Shown here one piece after another: positions 14,193 to 15,493 of a stretch of DNA of 15,493 bases. The stretch is taken from NCBI GenBank assembly GCA_039800165.1, contig JBDLRH010000141.1, forward strand, positions 1 through 15,493. Reading direction: 5' to 3'. Both the position numbers and the translations under genes were made by a program. This DNA is from JBDLRH01 sp039800165. GTDB taxonomy: Bacteria; Pseudomonadota; Gammaproteobacteria; Burkholderiales; Burkholderiaceae_C. Numbering within the stretch: position 1 is the first letter of the stretch; every line of letters begins with the position of its first letter. A model generated the notes under the pieces. It was given only the letters and a program-made list of their open reading frames with translations, made no database searches and was not told where the DNA came from.

Positions 14193-15493
14193 TGAACGCC
14201 CAGCAAGTGCTCTCGCAGTTCCAGGCCACCGGGGTTCAGACCTGCTTTCACGGCCGCCACATCAACCCGCAGATCTACGCCGGCCTGGATGGCACCAACT
14301 GGCGCCTGAAGGACTACGAGGCGCGCGGCGGCTACCAGGCCCTGCGCAGGATCCTCGGCAAAGACGGCAGCGAAGGTCTGACGCAAGACCAGGTGATCGC
14401 CACCGTCAAGGAATCGGCGCTGCGTGGCCGCGGCGGCGCGGGCTTTCCGACCGGCCTGAAGTGGAGCTTCATGCCGCGGCAGTTCCCCGGGCAGAAGTAC
14501 CTGGTGTGCAACTCGGATGAGGGCGAGCCGGGCACCTGCAAGGACCGCGACATCCTGCACTACAACCCGCACATCGTGATCGAGGGCATGGCGATCGCCG
14601 CCTACGCGATGGGCATCAGCGTGGGCTACAACTACATCCACGGCGAGATCTTCCAGACCTACGAGCGCTTTGAAGAAGCCCTGGAAGAAGCACGCGCTGC
14701 CGGCCTGCTGGGCAGCAACATCCTGGGCAGCGGCTTCAGCTTCCAGCTGCATGCGTTCCACGGCTTCGGCGCCTACATCTGCGGCGAAGAGACCGGCCTG
14801 CTCGAAAGTCTGGAGGGCAAGAAGGGCCAGCCGCGCTTCAAGCCGCCGTTCCCGGCGAGCTTCGGCCTGTACGGCAAGCCCACCACCATCAACAACACCG
14901 AAACCTTCGCTGCGGTGCCCTGGATCATCCGCAACGGTGGCCAGGCCTATCTGGAGTGCGGCAAGCCCAACAACGGCGGCACCAAGATCTTCTCGGTGTC
15001 GGGCGATGTGGAGATGCCGGGCAACTACGAGATTCCGCTGGGCACACCGTTTGCCAAGCTGCTGGAGCTGGCCGGCGGCGTGCGCAAGGGCCGCACGCTC
15101 AAGGCAGTGATTCCGGGCGGATCGTCGGCGCCGGTGCTGCCCGCAGCCACGATGATGGAATGCACGATGGACTACGACTCCATCGCCAAGGCCGGCTCGA
15201 TGCTGGGCTCGGGCGCGGTCATCGTGATGGACGACACCCGCTGCATGGTGGAGTCGCTCAAGCGGCTGTCGTACTTCTACATGCACGAGTCGTGCGGCCA
15301 GTGCACTCCCTGCCGCGAGGGCACGGGCTGGCTGTGGCGGCTGGTCGACCGCATCCACCGCGGCGAAGGCCGACCCGCCGACCTCGACTTGCTGAATTCG
15401 GTGGCCGACAACATCCAGGGCCGCACCATCTGTGCGCTGGGTGATGCGGCGGCCATGCCGGTGCGCGCGATGATCAAGCACTTCCGCCACGAG
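14192..15493 (+). CDS. nuoF: NADH-quinone oxidoreductase subunit F, truncated by window edge
   Basis: Flavoprotein subunit (51-kDa homologue) that oxidises NADH through FMN and passes electrons to [4Fe-4S] cluster N3. The frame opens at the ATG that shares a base with the nuoE stop and stays open for 434 codons to the last base; typical NuoF has about 430-450 residues, so only the extreme C-terminus is missing. GRGGAGFPTGLKW (79-91) and the SDEGEPGTCKDR stretch form the FMN/NADH site; the NADH-loop sequence ICGEETGLLESLEGKKGQPR follows at 196-215. Cluster N3 ligands are C368, C371, C374 (SCGQCTPCREGTGW) and C414 (ICALGD). At residue 202 a glycine replaces the alanine found in the E. coli and Thermus EETAL motif as I recall them. 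GGGGGTG (14181-14187) may serve as ribosome binding site. Confidence 0.97.
   Translation, partial: MNAQQVLSQFQATGVQTCFHGRHINPQIYAGLDGTNWRLKDYEARGGYQALRRILGKDGSEGLTQDQVIATVKESALRGRGGAGFPTGLKWSFMPRQFPGQKYLVCNSDEGEPGTCKDRDILHYNPHIVIEGMAIAAYAMGISVGYNYIHGEIFQTYERFEEALEEARAAGLLGSNILGSGFSFQLHAFHGFGAYICGEETGLLESLEGKKGQPRFKPPFPASFGLYGKPTTINNTETFAAVPWIIRNGGQAYLECGKPNNGGTKIFSVSGDVEMPGNYEIPLGTPFAKLLELAGGVRKGRTLKAVIPGGSSAPVLPAATMMECTMDYDSIAKAGSMLGSGAVIVMDDTRCMVESLKRLSYFYMHESCGQCTPCREGTGWLWRLVDRIHRGEGRPADLDLLNSVADNIQGRTICALGDAAAMPVRAMIKHFRHE

Overview
The window is a GC-rich, tightly packed stretch of bacterial chromosome that reads as core genome of a betaproteobacterium, most likely order Burkholderiales (a Comamonadaceae or Rubrivivax/Leptothrix-like lineage). 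This is inferred from the strong GC bias at third codon positions, from protein sequences typical of that order, and from the gene order tpiA-secG-tRNA-Leu-nuoABCDEF, which I recall as common in betaproteobacteria. I see no insertion sequence, phage gene, CRISPR array, integrase or toxin-antitoxin pair, and no block with foreign base composition.

Left part (1-2911). Two minus-strand genes form an operon: ybiB (TrpD2-family nucleic-acid-binding protein), then the start of cobA (siroheme methyltransferase), joined by an ATGA stop/start overlap. Divergent from ybiB is tsaD (tRNA threonylcarbamoyladenosine synthesis). A minus-strand small heat shock protein gene converges on tsaD, and the two coding regions overlap by 23 bp.

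Middle part (2968-10552), all on the plus strand. There is an orphan periplasmic ligand-binding protein with a Tat-like signal; a class I/II aminotransferase; rpsO and pnp, the classical ribosomal protein S15/PNPase pair, separated by 235 bp of hairpin-rich RNA; a zinc-free quinone oxidoreductase closely followed by tpiA; and secG.

Right part (10553-15493). A 245-bp non-coding stretch leads to tRNA-Leu(GAG). The respiratory complex I genes nuoA, nuoB, nuoC, nuoD, nuoE and a 5' part of nuoF follow with gaps of 31 bp or less, or with overlaps. nuoF runs off the window. nuoE and nuoF carry the NADH-oxidising electron-input side; nuoB, nuoC and nuoD form the connecting arm to the quinone; nuoA is a membrane-arm subunit.

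The genes are well-known families and I find no evidence for an undescribed multi-gene system. The points that merit a second look are mostly small non-coding or coding details: structured RNA between rpsO and pnp and ahead of rpsO; a repeat-encoded Gln-rich tail on YbiB; 10-bp-phased repeats between ybiB and tsaD; leaderless-looking starts for tsaD and the aminotransferase; a triplicated TTTCAG motif and an inverted repeat at the tRNA-Leu/nuo promoter; and two competing starts for the ligand-binding protein. All promoter and terminator calls were made by eye.
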